This document shows positions 1 to 13,100 of a stretch of DNA of 64,000 nucleotides, one piece after another. Positions within the stretch are counted from its first letter, which is position 1. Each line of letters starts with the position of its first letter. The notes under the pieces were generated by a model. That model made no database searches. It saw nothing but the letters and a program-made list of their open reading frames with translations, and was not told the DNA's origin. This stretch comes from Ancylostoma caninum (lineage: Eukaryota > Nematoda > Chromadorea > Rhabditida > Ancylostomatidae), in assembly GCA_037903475.1 (NCBI GenBank), contig JBAJFG010000035.1:868001-932000 (forward strand), read 5' to 3'. The translations under genes and the position numbers were made by a program.

Positions 1-3000
1 CAGTTTACTCAGATAGCCTTTATGCATTTTGCAAAAGTGATTCCCAGAAAAAAATTTTGGAAATTTATCAAAAATCAAAGTTGTAATATTGAAAAAGGGA
101 CTGTGCGCCTCCATAAAGAAGTCGTGGGAATATATCGAACGAATGTTAAAACACCCGACATCTTATGACTGATGTTCTAATGATGAGCTAACAATAACCC
201 TTAGGTTTTTTTTTCAATTCACTGCTCAAATTCATTACTTGGTAGGAGCAGCTCGACTTTGCTAACGACCGATCTGATTGGAGTCGGAGATAGATTTTGT
301 ATTAGTATTACACATAAGTTATGCTCCCCCTCCCCGAGTAAAACCCGTTAGGTACTGTTTTACGAGTTCTGTGGGGGCGTTTTCACTTGAATAACACCAA
401 TCAGTTTTTTGTTATCAGTTCCCTGATCAAACCGCTGTTAGGATGCGCTCATCCTCACTCATTATATGGAGTTTTTTTCAGTTCATTTGAAACTCGACCG
501 CACACTTCTTGGTCATCCAAGAGTTCCCTTCACGGAAAAATCCTCGTTCACTCGATATCTTCCAATTGTTAATAGCATTGGCTCCAATGCTAAAGCAGAC
601 GAGTATAAGGGTCTAAAATGTGTGTACTTCGCTAGTACGTAAGTTCTGGCGAAAAGTTGAACTTACATTGTGAGAATTGCCCTATGACGAGTCCATAGAG
701 TGTGGAGTCTCATGTGTTTTATTGGGACCGTCCCGCTCTTCCGCGATTGCCTTGGGTTTACTCTGAGTATGAGAAGTCCGTAAACGCTCTTGCGTTCGCA
801 CATGAACGAAAATATTGCAATGGCAGCGTCATTTAAGCAAAATACTTTTTTCATTTTTATTTTTCTCTTGTTTACTTGTTTTAGCAGCACATAGAGCATG
901 TGTTCAATAACTTGTCTAGGAATATTCTTGTTTCTGCACTAAACTTCTTAGGCCGCCGAACTCGCAGTAATCTTCTCAGGTTGTCAAGCACCTTTACATA
1001 AGTAAAACAGGAGTGTTTTACTTTCCAGAAAGTCTTCATTACAGCACAGAAGCAAGGCGCAGCTAAGGCTTTAGCTTGGATATCGAAACAACATTTCTAT
1101 TACTCTTTTGGAGCTTTTCCATTTTGGAGGATGCCTCTGGGCCTCTACGACGTTCCAGTACCTTTAAATGCTACTTTTTCACTGCCAGTCGCTTCTCATT
1201 CATGGTGGAATTCATTAACATTCTCGGAAAGCTTCTAACCTTTTTTTAATTTTCTGAGAATCCAAGACCAGCCTGATCACCTTGGATTCGTCCGTGGATT
1301 TGGTTTGATTACCAATTTAGTTGCGAGATGTTCAAAATTGCATTTTTTCTTATCTTACGTTCGATTCCGAGTTATCTGCATTTTTTGTTCCTCTTCGATC
1401 CTCGACACACCTTATTGTATGTTGGAATAAATATGTAAGTAAATAAATAAACGTCTCAATGTCATTATCATTGGCTGACGACTACTTCATAATCGCTTGC
1501 ACGAGGTAGACCTATTTTGTCTATGAAAGCAGTCTACTCTACTTCAAAAGAGCCACTGTATCAAAACCTTCCCCGGAACTTCCATGAATTCCGTCACCCC
1601 GATCCCGTCACAGTCCAGATCGATCTTTGATGGAATGACTTATAAGCAGTATCGAAGAAAAGAACGTCAACAGTACGTATGTAGGCATTGTGTGTCATCA
1701 TTCTATTATGCATCGACCTTTTCGATGTTTCTTCTTGGACGGCTCGCTGACATCGTTTCTTCATCTCTGTGCTGGTGCAGGAACCGTTCTAGGGGTTTCT
1801 CATTTTGATACAGGAAAATTAATAAGAGTTTCTATGACGAAGCACATATGGAAGTTTAGGTTTGCTACTATATTTGCCACCCGATAGGGGCCGAATAGGT
1901 AGCTACAGTAGCGAGCAAAAAGATTGCAACTTTTGTTTTTTGTCTATATCTCTTTCCAAAGAAGAGCGTGGAGTTTCAAATTTTTGTGGAAGTTGTAGAT
2001 ACACATCGAGACAGGAATGCGTTGGAAAGCCCTTATTCCGACTTCTTGTTTTGTTTTTTTTTTTCTTTGAAGAAAAGTTCTTCTCGCAGAAAAATCCAAA
2101 GCGGCATGAATCCACGTGTACATAGCAATTTTCTAGGAACCCTGGAGTATCTCTAGCACACATAGGATCCTCAACCAATCTCCCTTCCGAGAAGGAAGAA
2201 ATTCCAAAACTTTTTTCTTGCGTGATTTGCACAATTGGCTGTATTGTAACAAGCCGGAATATTTCAGAATTCCGAGAGAGCAATGAATTGTATTCAAACT
2301 TGACACCTTAACTAAACTTACAGAACTGTCAGCAGCACCTCTCCCTTCTAAACAGAGATGATAAAGGGAGCCAGGGTGACAGAAACATTTACAGAGAAGC
2401 ACTGCTAAACTAATCCACGTAGTCTCCGTAGATGTGAGCCAGTGATCAGCACATGCACAGTTTCTAGCGTACATGGGTTAATCCTGCTACAAGAAAGCAA
2501 CTCATGGTAAGACCTTGATGACAGAAGTCATTTTGTAAAATTTTGCGAATGGTCCCAAAATACAGATTTCGACTTCTGTGAGATAAATTTTTCTTTAAAA
2601 AAAAAACAAGAAGCCGATGGAGTAAGGGAGTTTAACGCATTGATGTCTCTGTGTACCTGCAACTCCCATAAAAACTTGAACCTCTTGGCTCTTCTTTGAA
2701 AGAGGTTATGGACGATAAACCAAAAGTTGAAATCGTTTTGTTCGCTACTGTAAGAATATCTAATTGAGAGTTGAGGAACCTATTCAGAAAAAAAACTAGC
2801 CTATTTGACAGAAGAAAGGTGTATTGGTCTCCCTTTCTTAAGAACTACGTACACTTCCGATGTATCTGAAATCGAATGTTTGAATCCGGATACGTCTAAT
2901 ACACTCGTCCGTCCTAAGTACCTGCACATATTTATTACCGCATCGTCTTCGTTTCAGCTGCAGAGCTCTGTGTTGTTCATTTTTTGCCATTCGCGCATCT

Positions 3001-4150
3001 TCTTACTAGGTTGTTCAGAAAGTCTCGCACCAACATTTATTTTGCTATCCAAAATTTTTTGGTCCTAATTAAAATTCCTTGGCAATAGAATGTGGTGGAA
3101 TTTTCCACTACTTTTCAACTATAAAAGTTGGCAGACCACGTTCCATCCACGACCAATAATGTTGTGATTGATTGATGAAAAAGCGAAAAATTCGGTGCAG
3201 GACTCTCGGACCAACCTAAGTAATACCTATCCAGTACAGGGAAGAGTAGAGTTACATATACCTTTGATCACAGCAGCAATAGATTTTTACTGTGGTGACA
3301 GAGCATGAAGCAGCTCAAATGTGCTTGAAGCTCAGTTACTCTTGAAACTACTGTGAAAACAAAAAAGTATGAGTGAATACTGTTGAGTTACCACATATGA
3401 ACACTCCATGAAAACCAGTTTACTTTACTATTTGCGTTGATCCTGTTCTCAGCAAACCTAGACGCCTTCCGGTGCTTCTGATAACAATGTGTTTATTTGT
3501 ACAGGTGTCCATGCGATGTTGCATGTCTTCCAGTATATTTCTAGCTGGTTTAAGGCTTGATTTAGAGTCTGTTTTAGCGCCGTGCCTTGGAGTTTCTCGT
3601 TTTGTTGTCATTTTGCCACATAGCTTGATGAACTGTATATTTGTCAAGTTTTCGCTAAGCCAAAAATTTTAAGAAATGATTAATAATGTATAGAATTCAG
3701 CACAAAGCAAGCTATGAAATGACATCGTAGAATTTTTCCCTCATTTCTACGAGGTGATGGGGAGGGGGAGTTCAGGATTGAACGGATCAATTAAAATACC
3801 ACTAATGCAACACAACAATGTAATTTTACATGTAAAAATTGCAACCATTATTGGATCAGATTAAATAAAAAACCCTTTGTTCTTAACTGTTGTTTTGCGA
3901 CAGTTACTTCCTACTCTCTGATTTTCCCCCTCGTTTTTCAATCTTTCTCAACTTGGAGCAAGCATACTTTTCACGGGAAATTTCTAACGAGTTGAGTAGA
4001 ATACTGTTACTGCAACGTTCATCTTCGCATCGATCTACTTTGGCGTTCTACCTTATTACTACCAGTTTTTCCTCTTGTTAATTAAAGCCCGCATCACTTT
4101 TTGTTGTTTTTAATTATATTCTTTGTCACCACTGCAAATGCATTTTCCAG
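1..4150. other. Upstream intergenic or 5' region, no supported gene
   Basis: No open frame here has recognisable protein similarity or a convincing chain of splice sites. The region is AT-rich, with poly-T/A runs and one mariner-type MITE (3006-3220). One short frame, 1584 to about 1673, starts with ATG and ends at a good donor (GTACGT) after basic residues ending KERQQ. It could be a 5' exon of the C3G gene, but I could not join it in phase to the exon at 4151, so I do not annotate it as coding. Confidence 0.5.
3006..3220. mobile_element. Mariner-type MITE with TIRs and TA target duplication
   Basis: The left end reads CTAGGTTGTTCAGAAAGTCT and the right end, reverse-complemented, reads CTTAGGTTGGTCCGAGAGTC, so about 28 bases form imperfect terminal inverted repeats. 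TA dinucleotides flank both ends (3004-3005 and 3221-3222), as for Tc1/mariner insertions. The GGTTG..C.GAAAGTC consensus is the classic mariner terminus. At 215 bp it holds no transposase frame, so it is non-autonomous. Confidence 0.8.
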
Positions 4151-4153
4151 AAA
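4141..4153 (+). promoter_or_regulatory. Possible spliced-leader trans-splice acceptor for the C3G gene
   Basis: The acceptor CATTTTCCAG is followed by AAA and then ATG, leaving a 3-base leader. In nematodes such an arrangement usually marks spliced-leader addition immediately before the start codon. It could equally be an ordinary internal acceptor, because the AAA codon stays in frame and vertebrate C3G has further N-terminal sequence. No in-frame upstream exon could be shown. Confidence 0.45.
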
Positions 4154-7100
4154 ATGTCCTGCTCACGAGAAGTTGAGGTCGCATTGAGGTACCTTCAACA
4201 AGTCATCTCCTCACAAAGCCCGCTTTTAATCTTGAGTGAGTTTTCTTCTTTTGAACTCCGTTCTGCTGGGCTGTTCAAACTTTTTTTAGTGAAATTTTAG
4301 AAATTTCACAAATACTTAATTAAGTAGGATCGTCACGTCAGGGCTAACCTGTCTTTCATAAAGTACATGTAGACATGTAAATTGAATCAATATTATTCAC
4401 TTATTTACTGAAATGCACTCGAGCGCCGAAAAAGATTGAAGACACTACAAAATCTTTTTTCCTGTCCTGTAAAAAATTTCTCACGTGGTCGTTCATAAAA
4501 AAGAGCCTCGTCGTTGATTTTGTTGTTTGAGTTTGTTCTGTTCAATTTTCTCTCGAACTTCTGTTTGTGGTGCACTTTACAGCGCAGAAAATAAATAAAT
4601 AATAAATATTCCGCCAAGATTCTGCTAAAACCCATGTCTGTCTTTTTAGTAACAGAACCTCTAACTCCAGTAATTCTTGTAACAAATTTCCAGAAATCCC
4701 TCACCTGAAGCTTTTCTTTTAGGACTTCAATAGCTTCTAGATTTCTTCCCGTAAAATATACGAAGTTTTTGCTTCAGGGCTGCCAGAAATCATCACAATG
4801 CAACACATAAAGCTAAATTCCTCGCTTCAGTTCCTTCTCCTATAAATTTTATCTTCTAACATTTCCATATTTAGATAGCACATCTGCCGTATTTGATGCC
4901 GTATCAGTAAACTGCAACAATAAAGACAAACGGCTGCAGGTAATTTACTAGAGGCTTTACCTTTACATTTTACTGGTTTACATGGATTTCCTCGTGAATA
5001 TTTAGATAGGCTTAACTCTAAATTGGGAAGTTTGTGAAAAATTAATTTAGGATCATGACTTTTAGGCCGCCCTTGTGCAACTCTTACGGTGTACGGATCG
5101 GGATTGTGTCCAGGCCAATGCTGAGCCGAAAGCACAAGAGATCAGAAATGCCGTGGAGCAGCTGTCAGAGGTTATTATATTTCTAATTAGTACATGCTTT
5201 TGTCTATTTTTTGGAGTATTAGAGTACGAGAACTGGTCCCCATGCAATTTTTTCATTGCTTCAATAATTGTATCCTACTTACCCTCGGATATACTTTCTC
5301 TTCACATTTCTGGCATTTTTCTCTGCAGACGTATGTAACCCTTCCTATGACTAAACTAAATGTTTTCCAGGCTGTAAAAGGCTGCTCAGCGGCCACAAAT
5401 GCCGGCGTGAGCGGCACGGATACACCGCCGCCTGAACTCAATACAGGACAGGATAAAAACCATAAAACTTCCGATGCTTCCAACGCTGACAATATCAAGT
5501 CAACGCTTGAACAGGAGCAGACACTTGACGACTTGCTGAACAAGTTGAACTTGAGGTTCGACCAGATTCCAGATATTTTTCTAGGATTGCTTCATCTAAA
5601 TGCATGCTTTCCAGGCAGGTGCCGAAATTCTCACCAACTTTTCCTGATTTGGACACAGCAGAGTCAGACGATGATTATGCTGTCACGACAGATGAGCGGA
5701 AAGAGGAGCGAGAAGAAAAACATGGACAGAAGGTGTGGTTGTTAAATGAATTAGATTTACTGTTGATTCAGGATCTTCTTTAGTTTGATGGTGTAATTTA
5801 CCTGTGAATATTTGCTTTCAAGCAGTGGAGGATTGCGTGCATTTCTTCCACCTCAAAATTTTGTGGAATTCTCTTTTTTGTTTATTACCTTCTCTCCTAG
5901 TATCTAAGTAACTTCCTCTATTGCTTTGGTACAATTTTCGGGCGATTTTCGACCAAGCCGTTATGTCTCTTCCAACTTAGCTATTAATTCCTCGTATATC
6001 TTCGGGCCGATGAGATCCCTTTGCGTCTGTACATTTTTCATGAAATTCAAAACATGTGTAGAAACTTACAAACACCACCAAAAGAAGAAGGGGCTAGTAG
6101 GACGGTTTCCTGTCTTTCTCTGACTGTTTTTTTTTCTTTTTAGTTTTTGTTATCACATGTGAAAGCCAACATCACTCAGCGAACAACCAAAAAGATGAAA
6201 AAAAAATTTACCTTCAGAATGGAAGATTTTCTAGTCATCTTGTCATATCTCACGTGAGCAACAAATTCGAAATTGACAGGGTTATTATTTGAAAACTACG
6301 ATCCATAGAATTTCTGTCTCTACTCAAAACGTTGTGAGAGAAAAGATCCTATTTCATAGTAGAAAGATCTGCCCAATCCCGCCGCGAGATTGTCGTTTCT
6401 GAAATGCTGTAACTGTGAGCTGCATAGATTGGAAGCTGTAACCAGGAATTGCTCACTTCTGGAGTTTCTCAACTCTTCCCGACAAACGAATTGCAAATGT
6501 CTAGTTCTTATGCAATGAAAATTTAAAATTGATACTTTTCCCATGGCTGAAATGTTGGATATGGAACAGTTGTCCGGTGGACGAAGATGAGAAAGTCGAA
6601 AATAGAAGAAAAAGGCTTCCTGAATTCTTATGTTTGTAGCGTAGTATGACGAACTATTCAATATCTGAGGCTTTGTGGCTGTACCAAGAATATGCGGAGT
6701 GACCGAGCTCTGCCATTGGTCAATGGGGGATGGATTAACCAATCATAGAACTCAGGCGCACTTTCTCCTTAATTCCACTTTCCTTCGTCAATTTGTTCTT
6801 AAAGAATTAAGGAATTCCCAAGGTCTTCTTCACACCTCTCCTCTTTCAGGACGTTTTTTCGCGAATAATTGATCTTTCCAATTCAACACGGTTTCTTAGA
6901 CGTGTTGGTTGGAGTTTCATCCGAACCGTGAGTGAAACAATCCTGGAAATTATTTAATATGTTGTGGCAAAATCCTTCCAGCGCTGGGATGGATATTTAG
7001 AGTGGTTTTGGATACTGAGCAAGGAACGAACGCCTTGCTTTATTTTAGGAATTCTCGTTATTCAAACACACGTAAATGCACATAGAGTGGTAATGTGAGA

Positions 7101-10100
7101 AAAGCTGTGAACAACTCGAAAATACTCATCTTCTAGGAAAGTCGAAAACTTTGTTTGGACATTCCATCCTTATCCCCCACTGAGTTCGTTACCTAATTAC
7201 GCTGAGGAGTTCAACATTGTTCACCTTCATCAATCAATTTCTAACCAGTCAATGACTCTCACAGTTTTTTTCTAACTGTTCAGCATGTGCTTCTGCTTCT
7301 CTAATCTCGTTCATAATTCCAGCTATGCGAGGAAGAAGTCCAGAAGATGCCAGATGGCACAGAGGTACGAGTGAAGAAAACTCGAACGGTCAATGTTCAG
7401 CAGAGCCGTAAACATGTAAGCCCATAATCTTTGTTTACCAGTAATTTACTTATATGATTATATAACTATTAAGCGTGTACAGCCTGATAGGAGACGTTGG
7501 TAAGGACGGAAATGGCCTAAGAGAAATTATATGAGTTTTAATTAGTAAAGTACGCTTACTATTTCATAATAAAGGAATCATATGTTGGGATTAAAGTATC
7601 CTTACGGAGTAGAAAGCATGTGGGGTATTATTTTCACCAAATCTTTACTTTGTGTTCTTGCTGACCCACCATCTATAGGCATATTTTTTTCATATTTGTT
7701 CACTTTTTCATTTTATTGTCCCTCACTTATTTATTTTTCCATGGTTTAGTGCAATGCTTATCAATGTTATGCTTTCCTCATTCCTTAATTGAAATTTCTC
7801 ATATAGGTAACAATCTCCAGCCGTGGTTCCGGTTGTCCTGGTGTGACGCGACATTTTACGGATGGGAAAAGTGCGATGGAGGAGGATGAGGAGGATGAAG
7901 AAACTGATTTCTTCAAACGTGACCCTTTTGACAGGTTTGTTTTAGTGATCATATGAATCGGAAATAATTTCCATGTCCGCTCATCTTTGAACCTAGACAT
8001 TTTGAATGTTGTCGAGTTGAGTGACTTGTTTCTGCTTTTTTTCTTCTTCTTTTCTTCCTTTCTTTTTTTTTGAAATATATCCACCATTAAAGTTATCGAC
8101 ATTCAGGTTCCGCAGGAGGCATTCACCAGATATGCGGACGGTTGAATTGACTGCTCCAGGTGAGCTCTGTTTTATGGTAAATTCTTTGGCAGCTCATATG
8201 AACTGTGAGCTTTTCCTGCTTTTTACTCCAGTCATCGCTGAATTTTTCTTTTTTTCCTTTGCTTCGGATTTTTTTCTTGGGTTTGGGTGACTTTTTCGAC
8301 TAGTCTCTGTTTTTGTAGCAGTAGTTCATAGTAACAGAGTTGCTGTCATTCCACGCCATTTGCCTTCACGTTCTTGGCTTCAGTATATTTCGTACCCTTG
8401 CTGTAAAACCAGCTAAATCTGCAAGTTATGCGTAGCTTCCAGTGCAAGCTGCACCTCAAATAAGTATCTGGTGTCCACTATTGACACGAAAAATAAACCC
8501 CGCATAGTACCACTTCTCGCACAATGCACCCCTTGTATTCACATATTCCAGGAGCCGGCCAATCCACGAAAACGAAGAGCGTCGAGAGAACCAGTGAAGT
8601 TACTCAGTCAGTTAGCGAACGAAAAGAGCGAGACGGACGAGTTCTCCGCGAGAATGCCGCTCAAAAACTCGACAGCTCGGCGTTAACGGCTCGTCAGACG
8701 GATACCTTTCAGGTGACATTATTGATCCAGGCTATGAGTAATCCGGAAAAAAACAGCAGCAGCTCCACCCATTTACCAAGAGGCTTCCTGCTCGAGACCT
8801 TTGCGATGAAGAAATGTTGACATGGCGCTTTTATTTGCACACCGCTGTCCCGTCCTGGTGCAGGGCGTTTTGCAGCTGCAAATCTGTCATACGTGGAAAA
8901 AAGTCCTCGATTGCAAATAGAGAACTGATATTGGGTTTACTGAGAACTTGGAACATTTTGAACTCTTTTGCGGTCTTCTCCTAACTTTCCAAGAGCGGGG
9001 AAAAGGATAAGAGACAAAGAAATCCTCGTTAATCCGAGAAATCCTGAAGAGAACTTTTCTGCCCTTCATCACATAGCATCTACGCCTCTCCGCAAAATCC
9101 TTACGAGCAACAAAATCTAATGTACGGAGCCCCACAATTTTCATCGTCCTACTGAACCGATGTGCAGGTTTTCTTTCTTGTTTCCGTGAAAATAATAATG
9201 CATTGATCCAATGTGTTAGCAATATGCACAAATAAGGTTAAAGTATCCAGTAGAAATTACCTCAAAGTACATTTAGGGCTCGCATTTGCTCGATCGAAAA
9301 GGGGAGGGCTCATATGAGGAGAGCAGCGTAGTGCGTCGAGGGCCACTTGCTCTAGGACCTCAACCAGTTCTTCCACCTCGGAAGCATGTCGTAGAATACA
9401 TGCAGGTGAGATTAGATATAGTACTTAAATTGCAAAAATCAAAGTCCTTTATGAGACCTGAGGCATCCTGGAAAATCGAGCTTGCTTTACTTTTCCTGAG
9501 AAGTGCAGAGCTAGTTTTTCCTTAACACGTCTTTAAATGTAATGTAGATGGTGAAAATACTCCAGTAATTCTCCTTGCCCTCAATAGTGTAACTGAAAGT
9601 TTGCTACCCTTTTTACGCTCAATGAAATGTATCGTACTAGCTGTAAGTGTATAGTCTTGACATTTTAGTGGCATTAAACATTGTACATCTGCTGCCACGT
9701 GCGCGAAGGTGCTGAATAGTTCGCTGAAAATCGCGCAAACATTCAACTATATTTTTCTTAATCATCCCTATCGTGTACTGTACGATCCAGACAATCTTGG
9801 CTGTTCTGAATCGAATCTAATTCAACGAAATGTTGGCACGTCCATGGATTTTGGAGCTTTCGATTATGGTTTTTTGTTACTAGCAGTTTCCTCATCCTAG
9901 AAAGGTCTTTAAACTTGGATTGGCTTGCTGATCTTCCATGTTTTTGTTACTCTGCTGCATTCTAAATATTGCGCAGTGTCTCAAACAAAAAGATGACTGG
10001 CTTCTTTGCTTGTCGATGCTCGTCGGGTTCCTTGCTCCATCTTTCTGAATGCGAAAGTTGTTGTTCCTATGCGCAAGCCTACGAAACTGACTTCAGAAGT

Positions 10101-13100
10101 AAGCAAACTGTTTAGTTGCTTTTTCTTCTCTTTCGAGCTATTCCTATCAGCTCAACTCTCCTTTGAATCGTCAGAGCATTCCTTCCAGTTAAGATACATC
10201 GAGAATAATTTCCTGGGACATTGTTTTGTTTTATAGACGAGTGACTTTTTTGGGGTCGCATCGCTAACGAAAATATGCAGAACTCATCAATAGCATGATT
10301 ACTTAGAGGCGCATCTGTAGATGTTTGCCCGAGGAGATCTCTGATGGGTAATTCCCGGTGCAATTTAAATATTGTATAACTATAATAGAACTATTCATGT
10401 AAATAATCACCGTTTATTCGCAAACCACAGACAAGTGGGAGAAATGAAGCCCACGATCCGGAAGGTTAGAATGGTCGAGTATCCAATAAGTTCTCATCTT
10501 TTCCCATGGTTGTCAAGTTCCTTCTGCGAAAATTCACATTCTGACGTGCGCAGTTCTTTGATATTTTATGTTATACTGTTGTTCTACAGATTTATATGGA
10601 CCAGAAAATTTTCCTCAGTTCAGCGTCACTTCAATTTCTTAGGTCTAAGAAGTTCTCACTAGCACTTTATGAGATGATGCAGTCTATCCTTTGGTCATTT
10701 TTAATCTTTCACATGACCGTTTGCTGTCGTCTTCCATGTCGTTTATGGCACATCAGGCTGAGGTGGAATGCTGCATTTCGAAGTGCGAACGAAAAAAAAG
10801 AGGATCAGCATCTTCCGGACTGATTTTTTATTGAGAAATTTCAAAAGAGTAGCCAAATTCAACTATTGTGGCAGGCTGAAAGTGCATTCCTTAGTTTAGT
10901 TTCACTTTCATTAGAAAAACCTTGACAAGATGCCTGTTTACAAGCAGTTTATTTCTTCCTTCAAAACCAGATTTGCCAGGCAGGAAGAAAAGCACAGGAG
11001 AGTTCGTTAAAGACTTGTCAGATTTGTTTCGAGAAAGAAGGCAACAACCTCCACTTGCAGGCGATACTAGCTCCAACAATTTCTGGAAAGGGGTTGCTGT
11101 AGTAATAGTAACCATTTTTTCGCAGAATGAACTCTACCTTACAGATGCACAGTCGGGATGTCCCACTGCACACTCTCAATTTCTTGAACGATCCCTTGTA
11201 GAAGCGCTATTTTTCGATCTGCTCATGTTTGTGTACATTGACCATTGTAAGAAAGCCGATCCGGACTGCTCCAGGGGAAAATGTGTTCACTGACTGCTCC
11301 AGTCGCATGCATGTCTCATATTTCGCTACAGCTTAACAATTTCCAGACGTTCGGCAATAAAGAAAACACAGACGTCGACTTTTTCCGCGGAACGGCGCTC
11401 TCGTCGTACATCACGCTCAATGACAATCTGCGATTTCATGAGGAGCAGTTTCGAAAAAAATTGCAATTCGAATTTTCCTCAGCAGGTATGTAATGCTTTT
11501 TTCGTGAAGGTTTTCCTTATTTTATCCAGGAAGAATCGTCCCTTACCAGTTAGAAATTCCAGCAGTAACAATATTGCCCGCAGATCGCTCCTCTATGTAG
11601 TTAACCTTATTCTGTGTACACCAAACAAAACTTCCGTGTTTATAAAGTTATTGATGGTGTTCCTCGTGCTCCCTGGTTTTCTTCTGGATCGCCATATTAT
11701 TCTCTATTCCGTGAAAAGGTCATGTGGTTCACGGGTGACTGAAAGGCAAAGCAATTGACTGTGTGGTTTGTCGCTCCGACTATCACTCCTGCGTTTGACG
11801 GAAGTTCGATCCAGTGAAGTGACGGATGGATACCGATAGTGGAAAAAAACCGCTAAGCGTAATCAAAGGATGTCATTCATGTTTTTTCTTTCCATCAGTG
11901 GATGAGAAAATCGGGAAAGATTGTTCCAAAAGGAGTTTCCCTTACATATTCGATAGTTCTGCCTGCCGTATACCTAATGGCTTCAGAGTGTTGTACTTAG
12001 TTAGTTTATTGTACTAGAAAGTTCCATCTTTGCTCTGAAAACACAATGGAATTAAGGGCAATCGCTTGGAGATTTCTCTGATCAAACCTCTTGTTCTCCT
12101 ATATTAACAAACTCTTGTCATATTTGAACTTTTACTGCTTACGTATTCCAATTACAATATGTATACCAAAACGAAAAGATTCGATCACCGTAGGACGTAA
12201 ATCGTAATATACTGTAAATCGCAAAAATTATCACTTTTACACGTGGCTTATTCTTCCGGAAATCTGAAAAATTATGTTCATCATGCGTACAATTTTCATG
12301 CGCATTATCGATAACGTCCATCTTCGGCAAACTCATGGAAGTTTAGGTAATTTTCGTGATTCTCTTGAAACCACGATCGAAACTGGTGACAAATGGCGAT
12401 CCATAAACACTAAACAACCATGCTTGAACTTCTTCCAAACTTCCTGGAACTTTCCAACTAGAAAAACCAGCTCTTAAGCCCATCGGAACAATTCATTTGG
12501 AATTAGTTCCAGATGTTGATAATCTGGAACTGGTCGTTTTGCGACGAAGCAAAACCTAATCGGTAATGGGGTATGCGGAAGTTGAAAACATCGTGGAAGC
12601 TTGCACAATTCCTATTTCTAAACTTAAGAGATCCACGGCTTAAGCAGAAGAAACTGAAAGCCTGAACGGAAATACCCTAGGGGGTTTTATATTGATGCTG
12701 CTCATTTGTCTGCAGTGCTGAAAGTCCGTTTTTTAGTGAAGTGTCAAATCTTTCATTTTTCTCGGACATGGCAAGACATGTTACAGTGCTTAAAAGGGAT
12801 TTTAAGTGAACAATGTCATCTACTTGTACTTCAAGATCTCAAAGAGTAATCGTATTTAGCTTGATTTGATTTCTGCCCAGTCCGAAAATAAGTTCGGTTT
12901 TTAGGCAAAAGGAATGGTTGTAGGACTGATGTAGGTAAGCAGTTAGTTTAGATTTAGACATATGGATGTAAATAGTCAGTTGCTGAGCTAATTTCTTTAC
13001 TCAACTTACTGCTTCTGTATGCTTAGCTGAGCATGGATAAATAGTCAGTTTCGTAGTAGAATGATTAGTTAAATTTCTCGTTTTAAACGTCTTCTAGTGA

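Noticed and set aside
6320..6742. 140-codon minus-strand frame
   Set aside because: It lies within a C3G intron, with no protein likeness and no splice context.
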